From NCBI GenBank assembly GCA_902589965.1, contig CACIUX010000002.1, positions 1 to 64,000 on the forward strand: a DNA stretch of 64,000 bases. Reading direction: 5' to 3'. This document shows positions 32,479 through 44,697 of this stretch, in pieces. The notes under the pieces were generated by a model that had not been told where the DNA came from, searched no databases, and worked only from the letters and a program-made list of their open reading frames with translations. Both the position numbers and the translations under genes were made by a program. How positions within the stretch are numbered: position 1 is the first letter of the stretch; every line of letters begins with the position of its first letter. Source of the stretch: an uncultured SAR86 cluster bacterium (GTDB lineage Bacteria > Pseudomonadota > Gammaproteobacteria > Magnimaribacterales > AG-339-G14).

Positions 32479-33827
32479 TATTTTTTCCTATTAGGCATGT
32501 TTTTTTGTCTGCCCCTTCCAATAGCTAGTTGACCTTTACCAACATTTTTTGTGACAACAGATCCAGAGCCAATGTAAGATTTTGCACCGATCGTCAAAGG
32601 AGCTACCAAGGCTGAGTTTGACCCTATGAAGGCATCATCCTCAATTTTGGTGATATGCTTTTTAACGCCATCGTAATTACAAAAGATTGTGCCGGCGCCA
32701 ATGTTGACGCCTTTTCCTATTCTACCGTCACCAATGTAAGCAAGGTGTTTTGCTTTTGAGTTGGCTCCTATATTGCTTCTTTTTGTCTCAACAAAGTTTC
32801 CAATCTCTGCTCCCTCTTCCATCTTCGTTTGGACGCCAACATGAGCAAACGGTCCTGCTTTCGCATTGCTTTCAAGCATAGATTCTTCGACAAAAGAATA
32901 AGCAAGAAGTTCAGCATTTTTACCGATTTCTGAATTTGAAATGATGCATCCTGGACCGATTTTTGCATTAGTTCCAATTGAAACAGTCCCTTCAAAAATA
33001 ACATTCTCATCTATAAAGGCACCCTTTTCTATTGAAATATTTCCCCTAAATTTAACCTGCTCTATATCGGCAAAAGAAACTCCTCTGTTGAGAAATTTTT
33101 TTGCAGTAGAAATGTGATAAGCCTTTTCTAATGCTTGAAGCTCTTCAAGTGTATTACAGCCTAAAACTTCATTTGTATCACTTAAGCTCAATGACTGAAT
33201 ATTTAATTTTTCGAGATGCGCCTCTTGAACTATATCGGTCAGATAAAACTCTTTAGCCTTGTTGTTGTTTTTGATTTTTCCTAGCAAGCGAATAAGATCT
33301 TTAGCTTTAAAAGCCATAATTCCAGAATTAACCTCAGAAATTTCTTTCTCAGATGGTGAGGCATCTTTTTCTTCAATTATTGCTTCTATCTTATTTCTTG
33401 AACCTCTTACTATTCTTCCATAACCAGTTGGATTTTCTTTATTGAAAGTAAGCAGCGCCGGTCCTTTAGAAGCCAGCTTGGCTAGTTTGGAAATCGTGCT
33501 CTCAGAGATAAGGGGAACATCGCCATACAAAATAACTACGTTTGAATTGGATCTTATATGATTAGTTGCTTGCTTAACTGCGTGCCCAGTTCCAAGTTGT
33601 TTTGTCTGTTTGATCCAGTTTATTTTCTTATTGCCAGAAAAAGTTTTTCTTACCTGTTGCGCTTCGTGTCCTACGACAACGTGCAATTTAGTTTTCTTTA
33701 ATTGTGATACTGAATCCAAGACATGCTCCAGCATTGGTCGTCCTGCAAGGCTTGCTAATACTTTAGGCAAAGAGCTTCCCATACGGGTGCCTTTTCCTGC
33801 TGCCAATATAACAATATCTAAATTCAT
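32478..33827 (-). CDS. glmU: Bifunctional GlcNAc-1-P uridyltransferase/glucosamine-1-P acetyltransferase
   Basis: Carries out the last two steps to UDP-GlcNAc. The N-terminal pyrophosphorylase domain has 'LAAGKGTRMGSSLPKVL' and 'LYGDVPLI'; the C-terminal left-handed beta-helix has hexapeptide repeats and ends with the acetyl-CoA region 'GAGTIFCNYDGVKKH' and 'GSNSALVAPLTIG'. 449 residues, slightly short of E. coli (456). Lies between atpC and glmS as in many gammaproteobacteria, overlapping glmS by one base. Confidence 0.98.
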   Translation of the reverse strand: MNLDIVILAAGKGTRMGSSLPKVLASLAGRPMLEHVLDSVSQLKKTKLHVVVGHEAQQVRKTFSGNKKINWIKQTKQLGTGHAVKQATNHIRSNSNVVILYGDVPLISESTISKLAKLASKGPALLTFNKENPTGYGRIVRGSRNKIEAIIEEKDASPSEKEISEVNSGIMAFKAKDLIRLLGKIKNNNKAKEFYLTDIVQEAHLEKLNIQSLSLSDTNEVLGCNTLEELQALEKAYHISTAKKFLNRGVSFADIEQVKFRGNISIEKGAFIDENVIFEGTVSIGTNAKIGPGCIISNSEIGKNAELLAYSFVEESMLESNAKAGPFAHVGVQTKMEEGAEIGNFVETKRSNIGANSKAKHLAYIGDGRIGKGVNIGAGTIFCNYDGVKKHITKIEDDAFIGSNSALVAPLTIGAKSYIGSGSVVTKNVGKGQLAIGRGRQKNMPNRKK

Positions 33828-33869
33828 AGGCGGTTGAGCAACTAAGCTGACTTTTATGTGCCTATTTAA

Positions 33870-36537
<2,668 letters not shown>

Positions 36538-36543
36538 TGAGTG

Positions 36544-38088
36544 CTACCAAGTTTGCGTTGATTTGAATTTATCAAGAGCTTCTGTGAAGGTTGCAAGGAT
36601 TTCATCTGAGTGTTCACCGCTCTCGGCTAAATTATCCATGAAATCTTTGTGCTCCGAATTCATGTAAGAAATCAGTGCTGATTCAAAATCTGCAATTTTA
36701 TTGAGCTCCACATCTTTTAAATAACCTTTATCTACGGCGAAAAGAACCAGCCCCATCTCTGAAACCGACATAGGTGAATATTGTTTTTGCTTCATCAATT
36801 CTGTTACCTTCTGACCAAGCTCAAGCTGCTCTCTAGATGCATCATCCAAGTCCGATGCAAATTGTGCAAAAGCTTCCAGCTCTCTAAACTGAGCAAGAGC
36901 AATTCTCACTCCTCCACCTAATTTTTTAATCAACGGAGTTTGAGCGGCTCCACCCACCCTTGAAACAGAAATCCCTGGATTCATGGCTGGTAATAGACCC
37001 TTATTGAAGTAGGAGGTTTCAAGGAAGATCTGACCATCAGTAATGGAAATAACGTTCGTAGGAACGAAAGCTGAAACGTCTCCAGCCTGAGTTTCAATAA
37101 TTGGCAAAGCGGTCAAAGACCCTGTTTTGCCTTTAACTTTGCCTTCGGTTTGCTCTTCAACATAATCTTCATTCACCCTGCAGCCTCTTTCAAGAAGTCT
37201 TGAATGAAGGTAAAAAATATCACCCGGATAAGCTTCTCTTCCCGGCGGCCTTCTGAGTAGAAGCGATATCTGACGATAGGCTACAGCTTGCTTGGAAAGG
37301 TCATCATAAATAATAAGCGCGTCCTCCCCTTTGTCTCTGAAATATTCACCCATAGAACACCCCGAGTAAGGCGCAAGAAATTGCATTGGAGCAGGATCAG
37401 CTGCTGCTGCTGCAACAATAATTGTATGCTCCATAGCTCCGTATTCTTCAAGTTTTCTAACTACTGCGGCAATAGATGATTGTTTTTGGCCAACAGCTAC
37501 ATACACACAAGTAACGCCAGTTCCTTTTTGATTAATAATTGCATCTAAAGCAATTGCTGTTTTGCCTGTTTGTCGGTCACCAATGATAAGCTCTCTTTGC
37601 CCTCTTCCAATTGGCACCATGCTATCAACTGCTTTAAGTCCTATTTGCACAGGCTCATCAACCGGCTTTCTTGTCATTACCCCGGGAGCAACTTTTTCTA
37701 CCGGGGAAGTTAATTTAGTTTTGATTGGGCCTTTGCCGTCGATTGGGTTTCCAAGGGCATCCACCACTCTTCCAACTAGTTCCGGACCAACAGGAACCTC
37801 TAATATCTTGCCTGTGCATTTGGCCACTCCACCTTCGGCAAGTTGTTTATAGTCTCCAAAAATCACCACACCGACTGAGTCTCTTTCTAAGTTAAGTGCC
37901 ATTCCAGAAACGCCACCTTCAAACTCAATAAGCTCTCCATACATTGCGTCGCTTAATCCATGCACCCTCGCGATGCCGTCTGAAAGAAATACGATCGTTC
38001 CCTCGTTGGATTCTGTGGTTGAGGTTTCTAAGGAATCAATTCTTCCCTTTATAATTTCACTTATTTCTGAGGGGTTTAAATTATCCAT
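36544..38088 (-). CDS. atpA: ATP synthase alpha subunit
   Basis: Non-catalytic nucleotide-binding F1 subunit, 514 residues. P-loop '[15 protein letters not shown]', signature '[17 protein letters not shown]' and the arginine finger in that block. Normal length, intact. 11 nt after atpH, 6 nt before atpG. Confidence 0.99.
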   Translation of the reverse strand: MDNLNPSEISEIIKGRIDSLETSTTESNEGTIVFLSDGIARVHGLSDAMYGELIEFEGGVSGMALNLERDSVGVVIFGDYKQLAEGGVAKCTGKILEVPVGPELVGRVVDALGNPIDGKGPIKTKLTSPVEKVAPGVMTRKPVDEPVQIGLKAVDSMVPIGRGQRELIIGDRQTGKTAIALDAIINQKGTGVTCVYVAVGQKQSSIAAVVRKLEEYGAMEHTIIVAAAAADPAPMQFLAPYSGCSMGEYFRDKGEDALIIYDDLSKQAVAYRQISLLLRRPPGREAYPGDIFYLHSRLLERGCRVNEDYVEEQTEGKVKGKTGSLTALPIIETQAGDVSAFVPTNVISITDGQIFLETSYFNKGLLPAMNPGISVSRVGGAAQTPLIKKLGGGVRIALAQFRELEAFAQFASDLDDASREQLELGQKVTELMKQKQYSPMSVSEMGLVLFAVDKGYLKDVELNKIADFESALISYMNSEHKDFMDNLAESGEHSDEILATFTEALDKFKSTQTW

Positions 38089-38099
38089 GGTTCTCCTTT

Positions 38100-38636
38100 T
38101 TAGTTTCTTAATTGTGTTTGAAGCAGGTCTAGTTTTCTTTTAATAGACATATCAAGGACCTGATCTTCATAGGCGATCTTTAGTCCGCCAATTAACGACT
38201 TGTCTATGTCAAAATCTACAACAACTTCAGAGTTGAGTCTTTTTTCAAGTGCTGAGGTGATTTTTTTAATTTGTTTTTCTTCTAGCTGGAAAGGCGAAGA
38301 AACAGAAACGTTCTTTTTATTAAGGCTTTCAAGGGCCAGCTCGTTAAAGAACTTTATGATCTCAGGAAGATTTTTTAATCTCTTATTATCTCCGCAGACC
38401 TTAACGAAAGAGAATGCTTTGTCTGATATCTCACCCTCAAAAAGATCCAAAAATATTTTTGTTTTATCTGAATAAGATAAGTCGGGGTTGAACAACAAAT
38501 TAGTTATTTTTTGATCAGCACAAACTGTTTTTATTTTTTGCAAATCCGATGACCATTCCTCAATTGAATTATCTTGCTTCGCAACACTAAAAGCTGCTTC
38601 TGCATAAGGTCTGGCTATAACCGATTGACTTGTCAT
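38100..38636 (-). CDS. atpH: ATP synthase delta subunit
   Basis: Peripheral-stalk cap linking F1 to subunit b, 178 residues. '[16 protein letters not shown]' N-terminus and C-terminal '[34 protein letters not shown]' are typical of OSCP/delta. Overlaps atpF by 4 nt (ATGA). Confidence 0.97.
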   Translation of the reverse strand: MTSQSVIARPYAEAAFSVAKQDNSIEEWSSDLQKIKTVCADQKITNLLFNPDLSYSDKTKIFLDLFEGEISDKAFSFVKVCGDNKRLKNLPEIIKFFNELALESLNKKNVSVSSPFQLEEKQIKKITSALEKRLNSEVVVDFDIDKSLIGGLKIAYEDQVLDMSIKRKLDLLQTQLRN

Positions 38637-39103
38637 AATTCTTTAATAAGTTGATCAACTATTTCTTTGTTAGCACTTTCATCAATCTCTTTGTTTAAAA
38701 TTTTTGAAGCTCCTGCAACGACCAAAACTGATAACTCTTCCTTGAGCGTTTCTTTGGCTTTATTGGTGCTTTGTGCAATATCAGACTCAGCAGTTTCTTT
38801 AATTTTTTTTGCTTCCTCAGTAGCCTGCTCTTTTGCTTCATCTATTAATTGATCAGCCCTTGAGCCAGCCTGATTGATTAGAGTTGAAGCCTCAGATTTT
38901 GCCGCATCTATAACTCTGCTAGATTCCTCTTTGGCTTCCTCTAGCTGCCTTTTAGATTCGCTTGCGGCTTGAAGGCCCTCATCTATTTCCTTTCTTCTTT
39001 CTTCAAGAACACTTGCCATGCTTGGCCATATGTATCTGTAAGTGATAAATACAAATATGCAAAAAGCTATGAGTTCCGCAAAAAAAGTAGCGTTTATATT
39101 CAT
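38633..39103 (-). CDS. atpF: ATP synthase subunit b
   Basis: Membrane stator of Fo, 156 residues. One N-terminal membrane helix (about 5-25), then a long charged coiled coil rich in Ala, Glu and Lys, ending in the delta-binding region. Only one b-type gene is present, as expected for a homodimeric stalk. 3 nt after atpE. Confidence 0.97.
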   Translation of the reverse strand: MNINATFFAELIAFCIFVFITYRYIWPSMASVLEERRKEIDEGLQAASESKRQLEEAKEESSRVIDAAKSEASTLINQAGSRADQLIDEAKEQATEEAKKIKETAESDIAQSTNKAKETLKEELSVLVVAGASKILNKEIDESANKEIVDQLIKEL

Positions 39104-39106
39104 GCT

Positions 39107-39328
39107 TTAAGTGAATAAGAACAATAGCCCTACCGCCAAAGAAATGATTGGCAGCGCATCTGTTAGTCCTAGAGCAATCAACACTTGAGCAAAAAGCTGC
39201 CCTTGAAGCTCTGGTTGTCTTGCGACTGCCTCTATGTACTTAGAGGTAAGAGTTCCAATTCCGACCCCTCCTCCCAAGGCGCCCAAACCAGTAAGCAAGG
39301 CTCCTGCTACTAATCTTAATTCTTCCAT
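39107..39328 (-). CDS. atpE: ATP synthase subunit c
   Basis: 73-residue hairpin of the rotor ring. Loop 'ARQPELQGQ' joins two membrane helices; the proton-carrying carboxylate is Asp57 in 'LGLTDALPII'. The Na+-binding signature (Gln plus Glu-Thr/Ser) is not evident, so H+ coupling is likely. The first helix has the Gly motif 'GALGGGVGIG'. A good ribosome-binding site (AGGAGA) precedes the ATG, fitting the need for high output. Confidence 0.98.
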   Translation of the reverse strand: MEELRLVAGALLTGLGALGGGVGIGTLTSKYIEAVARQPELQGQLFAQVLIALGLTDALPIISLAVGLLFLFT

Positions 39329-39349
39329 ATCCGTCTCCTAAAATTGTGG

Positions 39350-40231
39350 CTAGTGTTTTGTACTAGCCAAGTTTAAATAAGCAATTGTAAGCATCATGAA
39401 GATATACGCCTGCAACGCGACAATTAAAATGTGAAATAGTGCCCAAGCTAGATTCATGATCAAGCCAGGCAAAAACCAAAGTGTTTGAGAAAATGACATA
39501 AAGAACTGCCCAAACATAATGGCAATCAAAATGAAAATCATCTCGCCAGCAAACAAGTTGCCGTAAAGCCTCAGCGCTAAAGCGACGTGCTTAGACACAA
39601 AGCTAATAAATTCTAGTGGCCCCAAAGGAACAATAAACAGTTCTTTTAGAAAACCACCCAAGCCATGGGTGTTTATGCTGAAATAGGTTACAAGCACCAT
39701 TACGACTGCGGCCAAAGCTAAAGGTGCATTCAAATCAGCGGTAGGCAATATCTTAAAGTAGTTTATTCCGCTTCCAGCCTGCCCAAAAAAATTAGCCATT
39801 TCCACAGGCAGCAAGTCCATTAAATTCCACGACAAGATCCATAAACAGCTTGCAAATGCAAGCGGGGCTACTATTTTTGAAGTTCCGTGGTACCCAGAAG
39901 ACACCGCGCTACCGATAAATTCGTGAACAAATTCAACAAAGTTTTGCAGCTTGCCTGGCGTTCCTTTTTTAGCAGATCTATTAATTAGCCCAAAGAAACC
40001 AAAGACCAAAACACCCAAGAAAACCGACATAAATATTGTGTCCATGTGAAAGGCCCAAAAACCCATCTCGGATACATCACAGGCTGAGTCTAAGCTTTTT
40101 GAAAGGTCTTGTTGGTGATGAGCAAAGCCCCAGGAAGATGTTTTTTCACACCAGCCAAATGTTAAATTTACAAGGTGATGACCTATGTAATCAGAGGTCT
40201 CGACTAGATTATTTGATGCTTCTTTAGCCAT
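39350..40231 (-). CDS. atpB: ATP synthase subunit a
   Basis: Proton channel of Fo, 293 residues with five to six membrane helices. The essential Arg lies in 'HVALALRLYGNLFAGEMI', and the last helix has the conserved 'IVALQAYIFMMLTIAYL' region with its Gln. First gene of the operon; a good promoter lies just upstream and no atpI separates it from parB. Confidence 0.98.
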   Translation of the reverse strand: MAKEASNNLVETSDYIGHHLVNLTFGWCEKTSSWGFAHHQQDLSKSLDSACDVSEMGFWAFHMDTIFMSVFLGVLVFGFFGLINRSAKKGTPGKLQNFVEFVHEFIGSAVSSGYHGTSKIVAPLAFASCLWILSWNLMDLLPVEMANFFGQAGSGINYFKILPTADLNAPLALAAVVMVLVTYFSINTHGLGGFLKELFIVPLGPLEFISFVSKHVALALRLYGNLFAGEMIFILIAIMFGQFFMSFSQTLWFLPGLIMNLAWALFHILIVALQAYIFMMLTIAYLNLASTKH

Positions 40232-40248
40232 GTCTTTTAAGGCATTGC

Positions 40249-40278
40249 ATTATAGTTGTCTGGAGCTCATAAACTCAA
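40249..40278 (-). promoter_or_regulatory. Putative atp operon promoter
   Basis: On the minus strand TTGAGT (40278-40273), an 18-nt spacer, then a perfect TATAAT (40254-40249), with the atpB start codon 17 nt further. Transcription would begin about 10 nt before the ATG, giving a very short leader. Located in the 81-bp gap between parB and atpB. Confidence 0.6.
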
Positions 40279-40312
40279 GGCTATTAAAGCTTTTTTTTCG
40301 TTATAAGGGCGT

Positions 40313-41170
40313 CTAATTTTTCTTGCGGAAAGGACCAATTATCTTGTCTAGCTGATCGAGATCTCTGTAACTAAAAATTATTTTGCCTGATCCGTTTTTT
40401 TTATGTTGAATTGATACTGATGAGGATAGCTCGTTGCTGATCTCTTCCTCTAGGGCGCTTATGTTCGCATCCTTTCTTTTTGGGGTTTTCGTCTTACCAG
40501 AACCTGACAAATAATCTTGCGCAGCCTTTTCTGTTTGCCTGACAGACCAGCCGTTTTTGGCTGCCTGTTTTGCGAAGGAGGCTTGCGGGCCTTCTGGCAA
40601 TGTCAACAATGCTCGAGCGTGGCCCATATCAATGCTTGAGCTTTCCAATAAGTTTTGGGCTTCTTTGCATAAATTGTTTAGCCTTAAAATGTTTGCTACT
40701 CCCGACCTGGATTTCCCAACAGCCGACGCTACCTCTTGCTGGCTAATATTAAATTCCTTTTGAAGCCTTAAAAGACCTCTTGCTTCTTCCATTGGATTCA
40801 AGTCTTCTCTCTGCAAATTCTCAATTAAACCCATCCTGATGATTTGATCTTCTGATGCATCTTTAAAAATGGCTGGAATGGTGGTTAGGCCGGCTTGCTT
40901 GGATGCCCTCCATCTTCTTTCTCCGGCAATGAGTTCGTAAGCGTCTCCTCCCACTCTTCGAACTATTATTGGCTGAATTACTCCTTGTGAGGAAATTGAT
41001 TCTGTTAATTCTTCAAGAGACTCTTGGTTAATGTTTTCTCTCGCCTGATATCTGCTGGGGCTAATTTTATCTATAGCTATTTCTTGGCTTTGTGCTTGCT
41101 GGGAAGAAATGGGCTCGTCGCCCAACAAGGCGTCCAGGCCTCTCTTTAAAGTTTTTCTGTCTTCGCTCAT
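40313..41170 (-). CDS. parB: Chromosome-partitioning protein ParB
   Basis: CTPase and parS-binding clamp for chromosome segregation, 285 residues. N-terminal 'RGLDALLGDEP', the ParB/Srx box 'ELIAGERRWRASKQAGL' and 'LIENLQREDLNPMEEA', central helix-turn-helix 'ISQQEVASAVGKSRSGVANILRLNNL', and a C-terminal dimer domain. Overlaps parA by 4 nt. A matching parS site lies inside recF at 51299. Confidence 0.98.
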   Translation of the reverse strand: MSEDRKTLKRGLDALLGDEPISSQQAQSQEIAIDKISPSRYQARENINQESLEELTESISSQGVIQPIIVRRVGGDAYELIAGERRWRASKQAGLTTIPAIFKDASEDQIIRMGLIENLQREDLNPMEEARGLLRLQKEFNISQQEVASAVGKSRSGVANILRLNNLCKEAQNLLESSSIDMGHARALLTLPEGPQASFAKQAAKNGWSVRQTEKAAQDYLSGSGKTKTPKRKDANISALEEEISNELSSSVSIQHKKNGSGKIIFSYRDLDQLDKIIGPFRKKN

Positions 41171-41946
41171 GCAACCATTGAATCTTTCTCAAACTTTGAA
41201 ATAACTTCTCCGGCAAGCGCAAGATAAGCTACCGTTCCCTTAGCTTTCGGATCATAAAAGAGACCCGGCTTGCCAGAGCTGGGGGCTTCTGCCAGCTTTA
41301 CATTTCTTGGGATGACGGTTGAGCAAAGCTCGTTAGGGAAGTATTTTTGCAGTTCTTCTGAGACCTCTCTTGTTAACCTGGCTCTAGGGTCGAACATCGT
41401 TCTTAAAATGGCGCTGATTTGTATGTTTTCCCCGGTCTTGCTGTTTATGTCATTAATGGCCTTGTTCAGAGATACAAGCCCTTCCATTGCATAGTATTCA
41501 CACTGCATGGGAATGATTAGTTTAGAGCTAGCTCTAAGCGCGTTCAAAGTAAGAATACCCAATGACGGAGGACAATCTATTATCACGTAATCGTAACTGC
41601 CATCGAGAGACCTCAATGCATTTTTAAGCTGCAGCGACGCGGCGGGAACCGTGGTCATTTCAATATCGGCTGAGATCAGGTCCTGACATGAAGGCACCAA
41701 GTCAAAACCAAAATCTGTACAGGGTAGTATTGTTTCTTTAATGTTTGCGCCTCTGGCCAAAACATCCATTATGGTAAGTTTGTCTTCTGCTTTTTCGTGG
41801 CCTGATCCGGTGGTAGCGTTAGCCTGGGAGTCAATATCTATAAGGAGGACTTTTCTTTTTGTGGCTGCAAGTGAGGCAGCCAAGTTTACTGCTGTGGTGG
41901 TTTTTCCTACCCCGCCTTTTTGGTTAGCTACAACTAAAGTTATCAA
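41167..41946 (-). CDS. parA: Chromosome-partitioning ATPase ParA
   Basis: Deviant Walker ATPase that works with ParB to separate origins, 259 residues. 'QKGGVGKTTTAVNLAASLA' P-loop with signature Lys, 'LLIDIDSQANAT', and 'YVIIDCPPSLGILTLNAL'. No N-terminal DNA-binding domain, so a chromosomal Soj-type. Overlaps rsmG and parB by 4 nt on each side. Confidence 0.98.
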   Translation of the reverse strand: MITLVVANQKGGVGKTTTAVNLAASLAATKRKVLLIDIDSQANATTGSGHEKAEDKLTIMDVLARGANIKETILPCTDFGFDLVPSCQDLISADIEMTTVPAASLQLKNALRSLDGSYDYVIIDCPPSLGILTLNALRASSKLIIPMQCEYYAMEGLVSLNKAINDINSKTGENIQISAILRTMFDPRARLTREVSEELQKYFPNELCSTVIPRNVKLAEAPSSGKPGLFYDPKAKGTVAYLALAGEVISKFEKDSMVA

Positions 41947-42566
41947 GTTTGTATACTATCATTTTTTGGTGGGTTAAATTCTAAGAAGCCTGTTTTTTTT
42001 CCTAAAATTTTAGATGCTGCAGAAGGAATGTACTTCCAGTCATTTTTATCTTCGCGCATGGCTTGATGCTCTGAAACCATGAGCAAAATTTTTTGATCTC
42101 CGCTCATTTTCCTGAATGCCAGGTTTTGGATTTTTTTGGGCTCTGCAAATGCCCTGGAAATTAGAACATCCTCTTTGATGAGTTTTAGATGCTCAAGCCT
42201 TGTTTGCAAGACCTTTGTATTTTGAATGCCAAAATGTGCGAGACAGTGTCTCAAGAAGGATGCTTTTTTGTTGGCTGGCTCAAGCAAAGAGCCAACTTCG
42301 TTTCCTAGAATAGAAATCACGAGCCCCGGAAATCCCGCCCCGCTTCCAACATCAATGTAAGAACTATTTTGTATTAAGGGATATAAATGCACAGAGTCAA
42401 TAATGTGATGATATATGTTTTCTGGGGTGGAATTTTTCGAAACAAGATTTGTTGTCTTGTTCCAATCAAAAACCTTGAGAGCGAACTCTTTTAGCTCCCT
42501 TTCTTTTTCTGGTTTTGAGATTTCTTCCAGCGAAGTCTTAAGACTCTCGGATGCTTTCTCGTGCAT
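41943..42566 (-). CDS. rsmG: 16S rRNA (guanine527-N7)-methyltransferase RsmG
   Basis: Methylates G527 of 16S rRNA; 207 residues. SAM site 'YIDVGSGAGFPGLVISI' and 'LISRAFAEPKKIQNL'. N-terminal helical part 'FDWNKTTNLVSKNSTPENIYHHIIDSV' is typical. Its start lies 29 nt inside the end of mnmG, a frequent arrangement for gidA-gidB. Confidence 0.97.
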   Translation of the reverse strand: MHEKASESLKTSLEEISKPEKERELKEFALKVFDWNKTTNLVSKNSTPENIYHHIIDSVHLYPLIQNSSYIDVGSGAGFPGLVISILGNEVGSLLEPANKKASFLRHCLAHFGIQNTKVLQTRLEHLKLIKEDVLISRAFAEPKKIQNLAFRKMSGDQKILLMVSEHQAMREDKNDWKYIPSAASKILGKKTGFLEFNPPKNDSIQT

Positions 42567-44430
42567 TTTTATCTGCAGTTTCTTTTTCGTTTCTTTTCAG
42601 GTAAATCATTAGCGCCGAGATTGCTGCTGGCGTGATTCCGGGAATTCTCCAGGCTTGTGCCAATGTTTTGGGTTCAACTTTAGAGAGTTTTTGAGTAATT
42701 TCTGCTGACAGACCTTTAACTTTTGAGTAGTCAAAATTCGAAGGTATGTGAGCATTTCTGTTTTTCTTCATTTTTTCTATTTCGTCCATCTGTCTTTTGA
42801 TGTATCCCGAATATCTTTGGTTCGTTTCGATATCAAAAACAATATCGTTTTCTGGGATCTCGATAGAAAATGCCTTGGCTAAATCATGAAAATCTAAGTC
42901 CGGCCTCTTCAACAAGTCTAAAAAACAGGTGGCCGACTTTGGCTCTTTAATATTTAAGGCGCTGTATATTTTTTCGTCTTCGGGCCTGAGAAATAACTTT
43001 GCTAGTTTGTCTTTCTCCTTAATTATTTTATTTTTCTTTTCAGAAAATATTTTATATCTGCTCTCGGACACCAGGCCGGCCTTGTAAGCTTTTTCTGTGA
43101 TTCTTTGGTCGGCATTATCCTCTCTTAAAATTAATCTATGTTCAGATCTGCTGGTGAACATTCTGTATGGTTCCTTCGTTCCAAGAGTTACAAGATCGTC
43201 GATTAAAACCCCCAGATAAGATTCTTCTCGACCCGGCGTCCAAGGATCTTTTCCTAAAAAAGACAGGGCGGCGTTTGCACCGGCTACAAGCCCTTGGGCT
43301 GCAGCTTCCTCATACCCTGTTGTGCCATTGATTTGACCTGCAAAGTAAAGGTTTTTTACTTTTCTCGTTTCCAGCGTTTCATGCAGCTCTCTGGGATCAA
43401 AAAAATCATATTCGACCGCATATCCATATTGAGTTATTTGAGCGCTTTCAAACCCTTCGATTGATCTAACAAATTTTTCCTGGCAGTCCTTCGGCAAGCT
43501 TGTCGAAATTCCGTTTGGATATACTAAGTCAGAATTTAATCCTTCCGGCTCTATGAATATTTGGTGGGAATTTTTATCTTTAAATCTGAATATTTTGTCT
43601 TCGATGGATGGACAGTACCTTGGCCCAGCTCCTTCTATCTTTCCTGAGAACATTGGAGATCTATCAAGGTCGCCTATTATGATTTCGTGAGTTTTTTCGT
43701 TTGTTCTAGTTATAAAGCAAGGCACTTGCTTGGGGTGAATGCTTTGATCGCTTAAAAAAGAAATCGTGGGTCTAGGGACGTCACCTTTCTGCTCTTCTAA
43801 AATTTCCCAATTTATAGAGTCTTTATGAATTCTTGGAGGAGTTCCTGTTTTTAATCTGCCAACTGAAAAATCAATATTTCTTAATTTTTCTGCTAATTTT
43901 TTTGAGGAGTTGTCTCCAACCCTCCCCCCTTCGTTGTTGTCCATTCCGGTAAAAAGCTTTCCATTAAGAAAGGTCCCTGTTGTCAAAATTACTTTTTGAG
44001 CCTTTAAAGTTTTACCTTCGCCGACAGTAACCGAAACGATTTGATTGTTTTGTATGTCAAAGTCAGTAACCTCGCCTTCTACAATCTCGAGATTTTCAAG
44101 GTTCTTCAGTTCTTTTTGAACAGATTTTTTGTATAACTCCCTATCTGCCTGTGCGCGCGTAGCTCTGACGGCTGGTCCTTTCGAAGAATTCAAAACTTTT
44201 AGATGTATGGCAGCCCTGTCGGCGCACCTTGCCATTATTCCGTCAGCTGCGTCTATCTCTTTTACAAGGTGGCTTTTTCCTACTCCGCCAATAGCGGGGT
44301 TGCATGACATTTGACCAATGGTTTCAAACTTATGAGTAACCAAGATGGTTTTAACTCCAATTCTAGCAGCTGCCGCAGCTGCCTCACACCCTGCATGGCC
44401 GCCACCTATAACTATTATGTCCGCCCTCAT
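42538..44430 (-). CDS. mnmG: tRNA uridine-5-carboxymethylaminomethyl modification enzyme MnmG
   Basis: FAD-dependent partner of MnmE for the cmnm5U34 tRNA wobble modification, 630 residues. FAD loop 'VIGGGHAGCEAAAAAARIG', 'MSCNPAIGGVGKSHLVKEIDA' with the catalytic Cys region, 'GRLKTGTPPRI', 'YCPSIEDKIFRF', and C-terminal 'RIPGITPAAISALMIYLKR'. Intact and standard length. Separated from mnmE by a 267-bp gap. Confidence 0.98.
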   Translation of the reverse strand: MRADIIVIGGGHAGCEAAAAAARIGVKTILVTHKFETIGQMSCNPAIGGVGKSHLVKEIDAADGIMARCADRAAIHLKVLNSSKGPAVRATRAQADRELYKKSVQKELKNLENLEIVEGEVTDFDIQNNQIVSVTVGEGKTLKAQKVILTTGTFLNGKLFTGMDNNEGGRVGDNSSKKLAEKLRNIDFSVGRLKTGTPPRIHKDSINWEILEEQKGDVPRPTISFLSDQSIHPKQVPCFITRTNEKTHEIIIGDLDRSPMFSGKIEGAGPRYCPSIEDKIFRFKDKNSHQIFIEPEGLNSDLVYPNGISTSLPKDCQEKFVRSIEGFESAQITQYGYAVEYDFFDPRELHETLETRKVKNLYFAGQINGTTGYEEAAAQGLVAGANAALSFLGKDPWTPGREESYLGVLIDDLVTLGTKEPYRMFTSRSEHRLILREDNADQRITEKAYKAGLVSESRYKIFSEKKNKIIKEKDKLAKLFLRPEDEKIYSALNIKEPKSATCFLDLLKRPDLDFHDLAKAFSIEIPENDIVFDIETNQRYSGYIKRQMDEIEKMKKNRNAHIPSNFDYSKVKGLSAEITQKLSKVEPKTLAQAWRIPGITPAAISALMIYLKRNEKETADKNARESIRES

Positions 44431-44470
44431 TAAAAATATTATATATATGTATTTATATATTAGAGAGTAT

Positions 44471-44611
44471 ATGTTTATTGTTGTTAGCCCTGTTGATAAG
44501 TGGAAAAAAGTCTATGACGCCAGAAAAGCAAGGGAGTTAAGAGGGGTCAGCCTTGTTACTAAGCTTGTTTATAAGCTGTGTTTTGGATCTTTTAAGGTGT
44601 TGAGAAAATAA
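44471..44611 (+). CDS. Possible small basic protein (46 codons)
   Basis: ATG at 44471 opens a 46-residue frame outside mnmG with 'KWKKVYDARKARELRGVSLVTKLVYKL', basic and amphipathic, preceded by GAGAG as a weak ribosome-binding site. The track's longer version from 44345 is mostly antisense to mnmG and unlikely. The remaining bases to 44697 (AT-rich, with degenerate DnaA-box-like words) hold no other gene I can support. Could be noise. Confidence 0.25.
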   Translation: MFIVVSPVDKWKKVYDARKARELRGVSLVTKLVYKLCFGSFKVLRK

Positions 44612-44697
44612 CCACAAATAGTTACTCACAGCTTTTTAAAAAGATTTTAATACAACAAAAAACACATTAATCACATGATATAAATTATAGTTAGCGC

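Noticed and set aside
44345-44470. Upstream part of the 44345-44611 ORF as a coding start
   Set aside because: It is antisense to the conserved FAD-binding start of mnmG; only the part from 44471 could be a gene.
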